The notes beneath the pieces are model-generated. The model searched no databases and was not told the DNA's origin. It was given only the letters and a program-made list of their open reading frames with translations. A program made the position numbers and the translations under genes. DNA of 64,000 bases from Acanthosepion esculentum. Lineage: Eukaryota > Mollusca > Cephalopoda > Sepiida > Sepiidae. Each line of letters begins with the position of its first letter. Within the stretch, counting starts at the first letter, position 1. The stretch is taken from the NCBI GenBank assembly GCA_964036315.1, contig OZ038500.1, positions 56,953,745 through 57,017,744 on the forward strand. The letters run 5' to 3'. This document shows positions 39,431 through 48,221 of this stretch, piece by piece.

Positions 39431-40153
39431 TTCAAAAAAACTTCAGCATAAAACACACCTGTCACCACGTTTAGTAATTATGTCCACACAAACATGTATA
39501 TTCGACCTTGCATGGAGTACTGCTGCCATTTATGGTCTGGAGCCCCTGCGTGTTGCCTCAGGGTTCTTGATAAGATCCAGAGACGGATATGCAATGTGAT
39601 TGGCCCTGATCTGTCATCTCGTCTGCAGTCGCTCTCTCACAGACGCGATGTTGCATCGCTCTGCCTTTTCTACAAGTACTTCCACGGTAATTGCTCCGAG
39701 GAGTTGCTTTCGCTTGTCCCTAAGCCTCGTGAATTTAAGCGTCCTACGAGGCTGGCATCCCGTTCCCACCCCTTCACCGTTGAAACTGTTAGATGTAGAC
39801 GTCTCTTCTACTCCAATAGCTTCATGTCTCGCACATCTCGCCTATGGAACTCCCTTCCCTATTACTGTTTCCCTGACAAATACAATCTCCAACGGTTTAA
39901 GTGTAGCGTCAATCGTCATCTCCAATTGCCTTGATCTATCCACTTCCCTTCTCCACTTCCTGATATCTTTCATTCCTATCTGCTCTCGCTCTATATCTTC
40001 CGTAACCCCCCTTCCTTGCTCGACCCTCCGTCCTTCTCTTTCTCCACATCCCTTCCTTTACCACTCCTATCTGCTCTTCCTCCAACCCTTCTGTAACCCC
40101 ATGCGTTATAGTGGCCACCGGCCTTGCTTGGGGTGATACGTTTAAAAAAAAAA
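39431..40153 (+). mobile_element. CR1/Jockey-like LINE, 5'-truncated copy
   Basis: A truncated non-LTR retrotransposon made of the last part of the ORF2 protein, a 3' UTR of about 200 bp and an A-rich tail at 40,144-40,153. The 3' UTR ends CTTGCTTGGGGTGATACG. Near-identical 3' ends occur on the minus strand at 45,962 and 53,815, which fixes the family end. The 5' boundary is approximate. Confidence 0.85.
39494..39934 (+). pseudogene. LINE ORF2 C-terminal fragment (reverse transcriptase end)
   Basis: An open frame of 146 codons encodes the C-terminal end of a CR1/Jockey-type reverse transcriptase protein. It starts within the IRPCMEYCCHLWSG motif (residues 3-16), continues with LDKIQRR (about 25-31), and has SRLWNSLP (about 115-122) and the terminal VNRHLQLP. 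The RT catalytic domain and the endonuclease are absent because the element is 5'-truncated. This piece follows the RT domain and has no catalytic residues of its own. The reading frame is intact over its length, so this is one of the younger copies in the window. The annotated start is only the first in-frame ATG, not a true start. The same protein end recurs, more broken, at 41,040-41,215, 46,165-46,480 and 54,080-54,265. Confidence 0.85.
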
Positions 40154-40234
40154 TACTCAAAAGCTATCGTATCGTTTACCACGTACTCAACTGTGAAAGC
40201 AGACTAATACGTATTTTTATTACTTCAAAGCTGC

Positions 40235-40310
40235 GAAGAAAAATTAAATTTCGGCATTAAATGACCCATAAAGATTTGATGTGCCGTTAAACAAAGAAAC
40301 ATTTTTCTAT
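40235..40310 (+). repeat. SINE 3' tail
   Basis: TTCGGCATTAAATGACCC followed by GTGCCGTTAAACAAAGAAAC matches the tail of the SINE at 45,065 (minus strand) and a tail at 57,765. A body ending in GTTAAACAAAC-type repeats is familiar from mollusc SINEs. The rest of the element is missing or diverged. Confidence 0.55.
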
Positions 40311-40319
40311 CACTCTGTC

Positions 40320-40630
40320 TAGGAGGTCCTGTAGTTTTCTTTTCGTGTCAATCATCGACCCAGAGTCATCTGCGTTTCTTATTCTGTTAAGATTACTTCC
40401 ACCGATGATAAGTCCTGGTGGCAGTTTCCCAACTCAATTAGGATAGCCTCACGGTAAAGGTTGAATGCATCTGGAGAGAAGACATATCCTTGTCTCGCGC
40501 CCCTTTCTATTTTTATGTGTCTACTCAGACTATTTTCTATTCGTATGCAGGCGGTTTACATCCAGATAATGACATTTGTGTAGCATCATTACGTTTCAAG
40601 TTCTGTCATCAGTATTCATCAGTACTCAAA
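40320..40630 (-). pseudogene. RTE-like LINE reverse-transcriptase core fragment, NADD in place of YADD
   Basis: Read on the minus strand, degenerate frames give TACIRIENSLSRHIKI, then ERGARQGYVFSPDAFNLY, then after frame breaks RIRNADDSGSMIDTKRK and LQDLLDRV. These are the conserved RT blocks: RGVRQGCVLSP-type and the YADD-type catalytic box. The catalytic tyrosine is replaced by asparagine (NADD), a stop interrupts the segment between the blocks, and a stop precedes TACIRI. The fragment cannot encode an active enzyme. It lies between a SINE tail and a reversed LINE end, and is the only piece of the catalytic domain of this family in the window. A poly-A run at 40,626-40,641 (+) lies at its upstream edge. 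Confidence 0.75.
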
Positions 40631-40639
40631 AAAAAAAAA

Positions 40640-41020
40640 AAAGAAAAAAAGAAAAGAGAGTTGTCGGAGTGGGGAACTTGAGTCATTATGATCTCTAGCC
40701 CATATACGTGTATTTACCCTTCTAAATTTAAACTCGACCTTATTACACAATCCTGAATTAACTTCTGAAAGAAAATGGTCAAGCATGTACCAATTTGGAA
40801 TTATCGGTTTTATCTTTGCATACACTTCACATGAATCTTCTCTAATACAGAACAAATCGAAAAATATGCATTTCTTCACGATACGCACATTAGGCTGTAA
40901 TTTTAATGTATCATTCTGATTCTTGAAAGTGAGTTCATTTAATGATTTCACCGCAAGCAAGTCAACACAGCCACAACGGGTTTCTTAGTGTGAACGCATA
41001 AGAAAAAAAGTGAAACATTA
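40640..41020. other. Unassigned stretch
   Basis: No gene or repeat recognised. A minus-strand frame of 113 codons (40,960-40,619) looks unique in composition but matches nothing I know and ends in the poly-A/T run. Confidence 0.4.
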
Positions 41021-41029
41021 TTAAGGAAT

Positions 41030-41225
41030 GGGAACAACAAAAGAAGAGGAACCGAGAAGACATCAGATAACAATTGACATTGCATTTAAATTTTTATGAT
41101 CGATGTTGGGTGGAAAGGAAGAAACTGGAAGAGAATTCCACATGCGAGAAGTACGGAAGAAGAAACTGTTAGCCTAGAACTTACGGTTACAACTATCCAA
41201 ATCAGCTGTAATTAATTTTTTAATC
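41030..41225 (-). mobile_element. CR1/Jockey-like LINE, short 3' fragment
   Basis: The minus strand gives FFFRTSRMWNSLP and NLNAMSIVI, equivalent to SRTSRLWNSLP and FKCSVNRH of the copy at 39,494. Stops and changes are frequent, so it is an older copy of the same family, oriented opposite to the copy 1.1 kb away. Confidence 0.75.
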
Positions 41226-41449
41226 AAAAACTTGTATTTTAGCCTACTAGTAGCATCGCTTTTTTCATTTTAAATGGAAATATGCGATTAAAAAATTTTC
41301 AAATGTACGTTATGTCACCTTCAGAAGAGTCTTATTGCTTCTTTTGAAGCAATGTTCTTTGATCTCTTCTGATTTATGTAGGAAAACCTATATTAATTTT
41401 TACATATAGCGGATGAAGTGTTAATTTATATACATCATAAACCAAAACG

Positions 41450-42766
41450 AAGATGAGGACAATAGTCCGAACAATGTAAATAGTGTAACTAGTTACAATA
41501 CCTCATCTCAGAAATAGAGACAGATGTTGAAGGTGAATATGGCAATAAAGATGAGGACAACAGTCCGAACAATGTAAATAGTGTAAATAGTTACAATGCC
41601 TCATCTCAGAAATAGAGACAGATGTTGAAGGTGAATATGGCAATAAAGATGAGGACAACAGTCCGAACAATGTAAATAGTGTAAATAGTTACAATACCTC
41701 ATCTCAGAAATAGAGACAGATGTTGAAGGTGAATATGGCAATAAAGATGAGGACAACAGTCCGAACAATGTAAATAGTGTAAATAGTTACAATGCCTCAT
41801 CTCAGAAATAGAGACAGATGTTGAAGGTGAATATGGCAATAAAGATGAGGACAACAGTCCGAACAATGTAAATAGTGTAAATAGTTACAATGCCTCATCT
41901 CAGAAATAGAGACAGATGTTGAAGGTGAATATGGCAATAAAGATGACGACAACAGTCCGAACAATGTAAATAGTGTAAATAGTTACAATGCCTCATCTCA
42001 GAAATAGAGACAGATGTTGAAGGTGAATATGGCAATAAAGATGACGACAACAGTCCGAACAATGTAAATAGTGTAAATAGTTACAATGCCTCATCTCAGA
42101 AATAGAGACAGATGTTGAAGGTGAATATGGCAATAAAGATGAGGACAACAGTCCGAACAATGTAAATAGTGTAAATAGTTACAATGCCTCATCTCAGAAA
42201 TAGAGACAGATGTTGAAGGTGAATATGGCAATAAAGATGACGACAACAGTCCGAACAATGTAAATAGTGTAAATAGTTACAATGCCTCATCTCAGAAATA
42301 GAGACAGATGTTGAAGGTGAATATGGCAATAAAGATGACGACAACAGTCCGAACAATGTAAATAGTGTAAATAGTTACAATGCCTCATCTCAGAAATAGA
42401 GACAGATGTTGAAGGTGAATATGGCAATAAAGATGACGACAACAGTCCGAACAATGTAAATAGTATAACTAGTTACAATACCTCATCTCAGAAAGAGAAA
42501 CAGATGTTGAAGGTGAATATGGCAATAAAGATGACGACAACAGTCCGAACAATGTAAATAGTGTAAATAGTTACAATACCTCATCTCAGAAATAGAGACA
42601 GACGTTGAAGGTGAATATGGCAATAAAGATGAGGACAATAGTTCGAATAATGTAAATAGTGTAAATAATTACAATAACTCATCTCAGAAATAGAGACAGA
42701 TGTTGAAGGTGAATATGGCAATAAAGATGAGGACAACAGTCCGGACAATGTAATTAGTGTAAATTA
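41450..42766. repeat. 98-bp minisatellite, about 13 copies, SINE-derived
   Basis: A unit with CAGATGTTGAAGGTGAATAT, then ATGGCAATAAAGATGAGGAC, AGTCCGAACAATGTAAATAG and CCTCATCTCAGAAATAGAGA repeats every 98 bp (for example at 41,521, 41,619 and 41,717). Copies alternate between GATGAGGAC and GATGACGAC, so sub-families are present. The first and last copies are the most diverged. The unit matches the 3' body of a tRNA-headed SINE at 62 kb, where ATATGGCGACAAACATGAGG, GTAAATAGTGTA and CCTCATCTCAGAAAT follow in the same order on the minus strand of 61,990-62,070. Confidence 0.92.
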
Positions 42767-43195
42767 AAACAAGCAGTATCTTACTCTTTTGTTTTTATTC
42801 AGCAATATCCTTTATTGCTATTGTATTTGAAACCATATGTTAAATTCTTCCTCATTTCATTAATAGAAGCAAAACCTTTTAAGTAATAAGAAATATGGTC
42901 TCAGTTGTACATATTCTGTTTAGATGGTAAGGATGGGCGTCAATGTTTAGAGGTTAAATCAAAGTCATCATCATAGAAGTCAGGGAAGATTATCAGATAT
43001 TAGAGGGTGGTACGATAGTTGCATGATCGGCTACTAGGTAGAGAGGTCCGAGACGCTCCGTTGGGTTTGTGTTAGCTGACTTCCCAGAAGAATCTGAATG
43101 CGTTTCGTGATGATAAATAGGCATAATGTTGAGGTTGCGTACAAAGGAGATACATGGGAATAAAACCCAACTAAAGATTTATTTTGACTTGTAAA
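42767..43195. other. Unassigned stretch
   Basis: AT-rich sequence without a recognisable gene, repeat or transposon end. Confidence 0.45.
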
Positions 43196-43196
43196 A

Positions 43197-43672
43197 TATT
43201 GGGTGTAACAGTAAAATTGTTCAAATCGTGTAACAGCATAATTGTCCATCCCACAAACTGCTTAATATCTAAAAAAAAAACTCACTAAACTAATTGAGTT
43301 TCTTTTTTCCAGGTTTTCAGAAAAAAAAACGTTTAGCCATCGTAACAACATTTGTCGTAAGAATCACTGAAAATCTCTTTGAGTCATTCAGCTAGAAAGA
43401 GAACAGGTTAAAATCATTTTGTGTCAGACGCACTGAATGTTTAATATCTAAAAAAACCACGAAGCAAACTGTGTTTCTTTTTTACAGGTTTTAGCCATCT
43501 TGATAACATTTGTCGTAAGAATCACTGAAAAACATTTTGAGTTATTCAGCTTGAAATAAAACAGGGTAAAATTGTTTTGTGCCAGACCCATTGTCTGATC
43601 AAAGGTGAGAGGAAAAAGAATATTCAGGCCTTCAGTAACGGTACCAACATTCATACTCTGGCTTTCATCTTC
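43197..43672 (+). mobile_element. Two partial 5' ends of a Tc1/mariner-type transposon in tandem
   Basis: GGTGTAACAGTAAAATTGTT at 43,201 resembles the TIR of the element at 44,007, and the following 200 bp align with its 5' UTR (TTTAATATCTAAAA, TTTTTTACAGGTTTTAGCC, GTCGTAAGAATCACTGAAAA). A second partial copy of the UTR follows at 43,438-43,640 and ends inside the start of the transposase frame, with ATTCAGGCCTTCAGTAA (43,622) matching 44,249. No TIR closes the right side. These look like abortive or rearranged copies of the neighbouring element. Confidence 0.65.
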
Positions 43673-43689
43673 AAACCATCAGAGGCTTT

Positions 43690-43944
43690 GCTGCCCGATA
43701 TAGTTTATCATCATACCCAGGACGTGGATGTAGTTTATCGTCAAACCCAGGACGCCTGAGAAAACGAAGGTGAGAAGCAAGTATTAAACCATCTGCACTG
43801 TCGTTACAGGTCATAGAGTAAATTCCATCTTCAAGTTTTAGCTTATTATTATTTTGTTTTCTATAAAGATTTTTATTGCTTGAGAAGTAGTTGCAACAAA
43901 TTTTATTTTAAACGTAATAAATTAGTAAAAGAAAGTTTGCTGCC

Positions 43945-43947
<3 letters not shown>
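43690..43947. other. Short stretch with a 31-bp duplication
   Basis: TAGTTTATC followed by CCCAGGACG is duplicated within 43,690-43,760, and the unit is shared with the minus strand of 38,920-38,985. No gene is seen in the rest. Confidence 0.45.

Positions 43948-44006
<59 letters not shown>
43948..44006. repeat. (TA)n microsatellite abutting a transposon
   Basis: About 29 TA units. The last TA (44,005-44,006) also serves as the left target-site TA of the element starting at 44,007. Confidence 0.95.
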
Positions 44007-44010
<4 letters not shown>

Positions 44011-44197
44011 GTGTAACAGCAAAATTGTCAAAATCGTATTACAGCGTAATTATGCATCCCACAAAATGTTTAATATCTAAAAGAATTACGAAGCAAACTG
44101 AGTTTCTTTTTTTACAGGTTTTAGCCATTTATCGTAAGAATCACCGAAAAACGCTTCGAGTTATTCAGGTAGAAAGAGAACAGGTTAAAATCGTTTT

Positions 44198-44596
44198 GTG
44201 CTAGACCCACTGTTTTCTCCACTGAGCAATGGTGAGAGGAAAAACATCATTCAGGCCTTCAGTAATGGTACAAACATTCATACTCTGGTTTTCATCTTCA
44301 ATGTTCATTCAAGAATCATCAAGAGAAAGGTGAATAATTTAAAAAAAGAGAGAACAGTAGACAGGAAAACTGGATCAGGAGGCTACAACAGGAAGAAGGA
44401 TCATCATTTCAATTTAGAGCTAAAGAGACTAATTAGAAAAGATCCAGCTCAATTCATAAGACGTTTGGCTCGTGAGAGAGGAGTTTCAACTATGATAGTT
44501 CAAAGAGCAGTGAAAGACTTGAAAATGAAATCGTACATGAAACCTGTGAGGCACCTTACTACTTCAGGACAAAAGTTAGAAGGTAAGAAAGGGTGA
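44198..44596 (+). pseudogene. Transposase N-terminal fragment (helix-turn-helix DNA-binding part)
   Basis: An open frame of 132 codons. Residues about 48-132 resemble the DNA-binding N-terminus of IS630/Tc1/mariner transposases: RTVDRKTGSGGYNRKKDHHF (basic linker), then LKRLIRKDPAQFIRRLARE and RGVSTMIVQRAVKD, which fit a paired helix-turn-helix, then LKMKSYMKPVRHLT, the usual segment before the catalytic core. The frame ends at a TGA just after LEGKKG, and an AAT/AT microsatellite follows. No DDE/D catalytic residues remain. The true start may be an ATG near 44,229 in another frame, so a frameshift near the N-terminus is likely. Protein function, if any, would be limited to binding its own TIRs. 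Confidence 0.75.
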
Positions 44597-44619
44597 AGAG
44601 CATCTTGAATAATTTGGAA

Positions 44620-44698
<79 letters not shown>
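44620..44698. repeat. (AAT)n then (AT)n compound microsatellite
   Basis: About 13 AAT triplets run directly into about 20 AT dinucleotides. It lies just after the transposase reading frame and appears to have expanded at the site where the rest of the gene is missing. Confidence 0.95.
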
Positions 44699-44702
<4 letters not shown>

Positions 44703-45064
44703 TTATTTTAATTTAATTTCAATCATGAGCTTCCGATCCTTAGCTATGATTAACTAATGATGAACATGTCATTTTCGTTTATGATCGATTTCATCACGAT
44801 TCTTCTATTAAATTTGGCGAGTAAATATACAGTCTTATTGCTCCAATAGAGTCCAACAGTGTTATAAAATCCTTGGTGAATTTAATCATTTCTAAGATAC
44901 AACGGTTCAAAGCTTAATCTAAGAAATGGACAATTTTGCTTTTACACGATTTGGACAATTTTGCTGTTACATTCAGTATAATAACTGGAAAAGAATATTA
45001 TAGTGGAGAAGGCCATATTAGTTTAAGTAAGTTTTTTCTAAACCAAGGTTGGAAAAATCATGAA

Positions 45065-45455
45065 GCACGTATTGTTGGTTGGTTGTTTTTTGCTTAGTGG
45101 CATATCAACGCATCTATGGGTTACTTAATGCCCAAATCTAAATATTTTGTACTCAATTATATTTTTTTGCGATAATAAGGAATCTCGTGATATACGTCTT
45201 ACTAATTAACCCAAAGCTAAGCGAGATAAATTGGATTCAGGCTTTTCCCAATGATATTTGCGCGTAAGTGAATATAACGAACTCAACTGGAATTGGAACT
45301 CGGCTCTCCGATTAACAATTCCAAGCCATTATCCATTACACAATCTGCACATCGGAGCTTATAACACCTGATATTCCCAAGCGGTCGCCTATCTAGGTAC
45401 TGACCAGGATCGCCGTTGCTTAACTTCGGTGATCGTACGAGAACTGGCGTAAGTT
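45065..45455 (-). mobile_element. SINE with 5S-rRNA-like head and tRNA-like segment
   Basis: Read on the minus strand, 45,447-45,357 aligns with about nucleotides 30-119 of metazoan 5S rRNA. It has TTCTCGTACGATCACCGAAG, TTAAGCAACGGCGATCC and GACCGCTTGGGAATA, covering the internal pol III promoter region. Directly after it comes a tRNA-like stretch with TGTGTAATGGATAA (A-box-like) and GAGTTCCAATTCCAG (B-box-like). A body with TTCACTTACGCGCAAATATC follows, then a tail with GGCATTAAGTAACCC and CAACCAACCAAC. The second copy at 52,225 has the same order. Chimeric 5S/tRNA heads are known from Deu-domain SINEs; whether this is that group I cannot tell. It is not a working 5S gene: the first 30 nucleotides are missing and about one base in five differs. 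Confidence 0.75.
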
Positions 45456-45777
45456 GTAAGTTGTTGAGTTTAAGTTATATGGCGAATTAATTATGTGTTG
45501 TGAATCTGTACATAGAAGTGTGCTGACTGTTGAGTAGTATCGATGTACGTGGGCAGTAACAATGTGTGTGAATAGTGTCGGAAAATCTGTGAACTTTAGA
45601 GATTTTTATCAACCCTGACTATCCTAGCCAACGATAATATATTTAAGACCACAGACAGGCTCAAAATAGAGTTCTGGTAAATAGTTCTCAACAGTGTTTC
45701 TGATTGGATGAAAATATTATGTTTTGCCGCTGGTTTTTATGAGCGACTGAAACTTTCTCTTTTCATTAGCCTATATA
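45456..45777. other. Unassigned stretch
   Basis: No gene or repeat recognised. It ends at the TA target duplication of the mariner-like element that starts at 45,778. Confidence 0.45.
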
Positions 45778-45840
45778 CAGGGTGCGATGGATAAATTGTC
45801 GTCTAAATTACTCAAAAATAAAAATAACAGACATTTTAAC

Positions 45841-45870
45841 ACACGCACACACACACACAAAAACACACAA

Positions 45871-45960
<90 letters not shown>
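45841..45960. repeat. (CA)n and (TA)n microsatellites
   Basis: A CA-rich run to about 45,891 is followed by about 34 TA units to 45,960. It sits between the left TIR side of the mariner-like element and the 3' end of the nested LINE. Confidence 0.95.
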
Positions 45961-45961
<1 letters not shown>

Positions 45962-45963
<2 letters not shown>

Positions 45964-46477
45964 GCTTTTCACCCCAAGCAAGGCTGGAAGCCACTAGCAC
46001 GTAAGGGGTTACAGAAGGTTTGGAGGAAGAGCAGATAGGAGTGGTAGAGGAAAGGACGAGGAGAAAGATAGTGGATCGATCAAGGCAAGGGGGTTACAGA
46101 AGATTTGGAGCGAGAGCAGATAGGAATGAAAGGGGAAAGGATGTGGAGAAGGGAAGTGGATAGATCAAGGCAACTGGAGATGACGATTGACGTTACACTT
46201 AAATAGTTGGAGATTGTATTTGTCAGGGAAACAGGAATAAGGAAGGGAGTTCCACAGGCGAGATGTGCGAGACATGAAGCTATTGGAGTAGAAGAGACGT
46301 CTACATCTAACAGTTTCAACAGTGAAGGGGTGGGAACGTGATGCCAGTCTCGTAGGACGCTTAAATTCATGAGGCCTGGGAACCAGCGAAAGCATCTCAT
46401 TACCGTGAAAGTATTTGTAAAAAAGACAGAGCGAGGCAACGGCGCGTCTGTGAGAGAGCGACTGCAGACGAGATGAC

Positions 46478-46480
<3 letters not shown>
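45962..46480 (-). mobile_element. CR1/Jockey-like LINE fragment nested in the mariner-like element
   Basis: Minus-strand copy of the family at 39,431-40,153, with a matching 3' end (CACCCCAAGCAAGG on the + strand at 45,969). TA arrays of about 69 bp on each side show that it inserted in, or carried along, a TA-rich sequence. The 3' UTR has an internal repeat of the GAGCAGATAGGA string (46,028 and 46,106). Confidence 0.85.
46165..46480 (-). pseudogene. LINE ORF2 C-terminal fragment
   Basis: An open minus-strand frame runs from LSSRLQSLSHRRAVASLC through SRTSRLWNSLPYSCFP to VNRHLQLP and a stop at 46,165-46,167. It is about 90% like the protein end at 39,494-39,934 and shares the same stop position. 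It is 5'-truncated at the TA array, and further upstream the frame continues only as an IYIYIY artefact of that array. Three residues (NCSEE to NE) are missing in the middle relative to the other copy. No catalytic domain is included. Confidence 0.85.

Positions 46481-46548
<68 letters not shown>
46481..46548. repeat. (TA)n microsatellite
   Basis: About 34 TA units between the truncated LINE and the end of the mariner-like transposase. Confidence 0.95.
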
Positions 46549-46550
<2 letters not shown>

Positions 46551-46588
46551 AATTGCACACAAATATCTTGAAATACTCAAGAGTAAAT

Positions 46589-47225
46589 TTATTTAATGAA
46601 ATAGCTATTGGCTTCAACCACGGCCTCCAGACGACTTCGGGATCAACTGTATGTCTTCTGGACAGCCGCCTTGTTTAAGTTTGTGAATACTGGCATAATC
46701 CTTGTCGTCAGTTCATCTTTGGTGTTACAAGGAGTTTTGTTAGTCTCTCGCTCAGCTGTGCCCCACACATTATAATTAAGGGTGTTGCAATTTGGGGAGT
46801 TAGGTTGCCAGATGTAATGGGTGATGTGGTAGCAGAAATTGTCTGATAGCTATGACTGGGTTCTGCTGCTTGTGTGGCATGGTGCAGAGTCCCGTTGCTA
46901 GACATAAGGTCTCCCAGCAACCACCCTCTTGATTCAGGGCAGCACTACCACCTCAACATACTTGATGTTGGCCTCAGTGTTGAGTTTGAGGCCCTCACCT
47001 AAAAACTCGGTAGTTCTTTTCTTATAAGAACGATCAGAGTGAGTTTCCTGAGCTGCCGTACCTACATAATCACCATTAGACTCATCCAACCCTTTTATGG
47101 ATCCTCTGCACTGTCCTCAGATTTACACCCAAACACTCTGAAACGTTAGTATTGGAGCTTCTGGCGCGAATGCCAAGCAGTACAGCGTGTCGTTTCCAAA
47201 TTTCTGGCGAGGTGAATTGTGTCAT
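46589..47225 (-). pseudogene. Mariner-like transposase, frameshifted and internally deleted
   Basis: The minus strand from the ATG at 47,225 gives MTQFTSPEIWKRHAVLLGI and CLGVNLRTVQRIHKR, a helix-turn-helix N-terminus. The reading is then broken by frameshifts, and the central block with the first catalytic aspartate is gone. It resumes with QRDSAPCHTS, which keeps the second catalytic aspartate. Next comes NSPNCNTLNYNVWG, where the conserved SPD and DY aspartates are both asparagine. The C-terminus continues as ERETNKTPCNTKDEL and RSRLEAVVEAN before a stop at 46,589-46,591; an in-frame TGA lies in between. With the third catalytic acid lost and the core deleted it cannot be active. A typical mariner transposase has about 340 residues; about 200 codons' worth remain. 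Confidence 0.85.
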
Positions 47226-47350
47226 GGCGCTCTGTTTCTCACGGACGCTGCACAACTGACCTTACTATAGTCGACAAAGTCAAATACAAACAACACGCAT
47301 GCGCTGAATTAAAATATAAAATGGCAACAATTTACCAATCGCATCCTCTA

Positions 47351-48215
47351 CTCGTGTATAGTGAGAGTTTTTCTGACCAGTTTTTTAAGTAAAGAAATAT
47401 GCGGTCGCATTATACAGAGCTAACTTTTAAGAGGTGAAAAATCATGCATTTTCGGTTATATACACAGGTAAATATTTTTCTATAGGTGTTAAGATTTACT
47501 CATTTTTCTACCTGGTAGACCTACATTCTCACGGTATGTTTGGCTAACTCTACCGGTATATAAATTGCAATACATCAGCGATGTAAACACTTGTGGAACG
47601 GAGATGAATGCAAATTTGAGATAGGAAAAACCTATTTAGGGGGCATGCATAGTGGATGAGGTTTTGCTCTTCATCTAGTGACATAAGGGAATAAACTTAG
47701 GCTACGTGGGAAGCAGGCCTAGGGTAAAGGAGCTACCGTAGTCAGGCATGATCGAAAACAAAAGTACGGTATCTAAATCTCTGTATCCGATATTTTACGG
47801 TAACTGTTTTTTCTTACAATTTTGGAGTAGCTTTGTAAAAAAAAAAAAAAATAATGAAGACCATTTAGTTGCTATAAAATATGTCCAGGGTGATGCCTAG
47901 TACTGCCATATTTGACTACGGTAGGCCTGCTAGTATTGCCTAGAAGCTGGGATCGCATTATACATGAGCTATATGTAAAAATCAGGTTTTTCACCAAAAG
48001 ATTCAGTAGTTGTTTAAGAAGGATTATACACGAGTATAATTCATATTTGTTATTAAAACCTTAGCATTTGTCTTCCTGTCAGCAAGTTAAATTATTTAAT
48101 GTAATTTTTTTTATGAGTGATCGTGTGATAATTAAAATCACTAATAATAGTTAACGTGATTAACTTCATTAATCTAATGCTCTAAACCGAAGTTACTCAT
48201 GGCCTTAGGGCAAAC
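47351..48215. other. Unassigned stretch
   Basis: No gene, transposon end or tandem repeat recognised, apart from a poly-A run near 47,838-47,852. Confidence 0.5.
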
Positions 48216-48221
48216 CAAATT

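Larger units (their letters stand above)
44007..44976 (+). mobile_element. Tc1/mariner-superfamily transposon, internally degraded
   Basis: The left end CAGAGTGTAACAGCAAAATT and the right end, which reads CTGAATGTAACAGCAAAATT on the minus strand, form matching TIRs. Each is flanked by TA (44,005-44,006 and 44,977-44,978). The 970-bp body holds the N-terminal half of a transposase (44,198-44,596), then an AAT and AT microsatellite, then about 280 bp of AT-rich sequence. A complete element of this class is usually 1.2-1.8 kb, so the catalytic part is largely lost. Two partial copies of its 5' end lie just upstream. Confidence 0.8.
45778..47348 (-). mobile_element. Mariner-like element carrying a nested LINE and microsatellites
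   Basis: The left end CAGGGTGCGATGGATAAATT and the right end, GAGGATGCGATTGGTAAATT on the minus strand, are matching TIRs. TA flanks both (45,776-45,777 and 47,349-47,350). The transposase is on the minus strand (47,225-46,589). Between its end and the left TIR lie a TA array, a reversed LINE fragment, and a second TA plus CA array, about 740 bp in all. Without the insert the element would be about 850 bp, shorter than a usual mariner (about 1.3 kb), because the middle of the transposase is deleted. Confidence 0.85.

Noticed and set aside
39600..40136. 178-codon + frame overlapping the LINE
   Set aside because: Alternative frame of the CR1/Jockey-like ORF2 end; the recognisable motifs are in the frame of 39,494-39,934.
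43880..44080. 66-codon frame with IYIYIY
   Set aside because: Most of it is a TA microsatellite. The same applies to frames at 45,782-45,997, 60,162-60,392 and 63,709-63,984.
45357..45447. Functional 5S rRNA gene on the minus strand
   Set aside because: The first 30 nucleotides are absent, about one base in five differs from metazoan 5S, and it is joined to a tRNA-like SINE body that recurs elsewhere.
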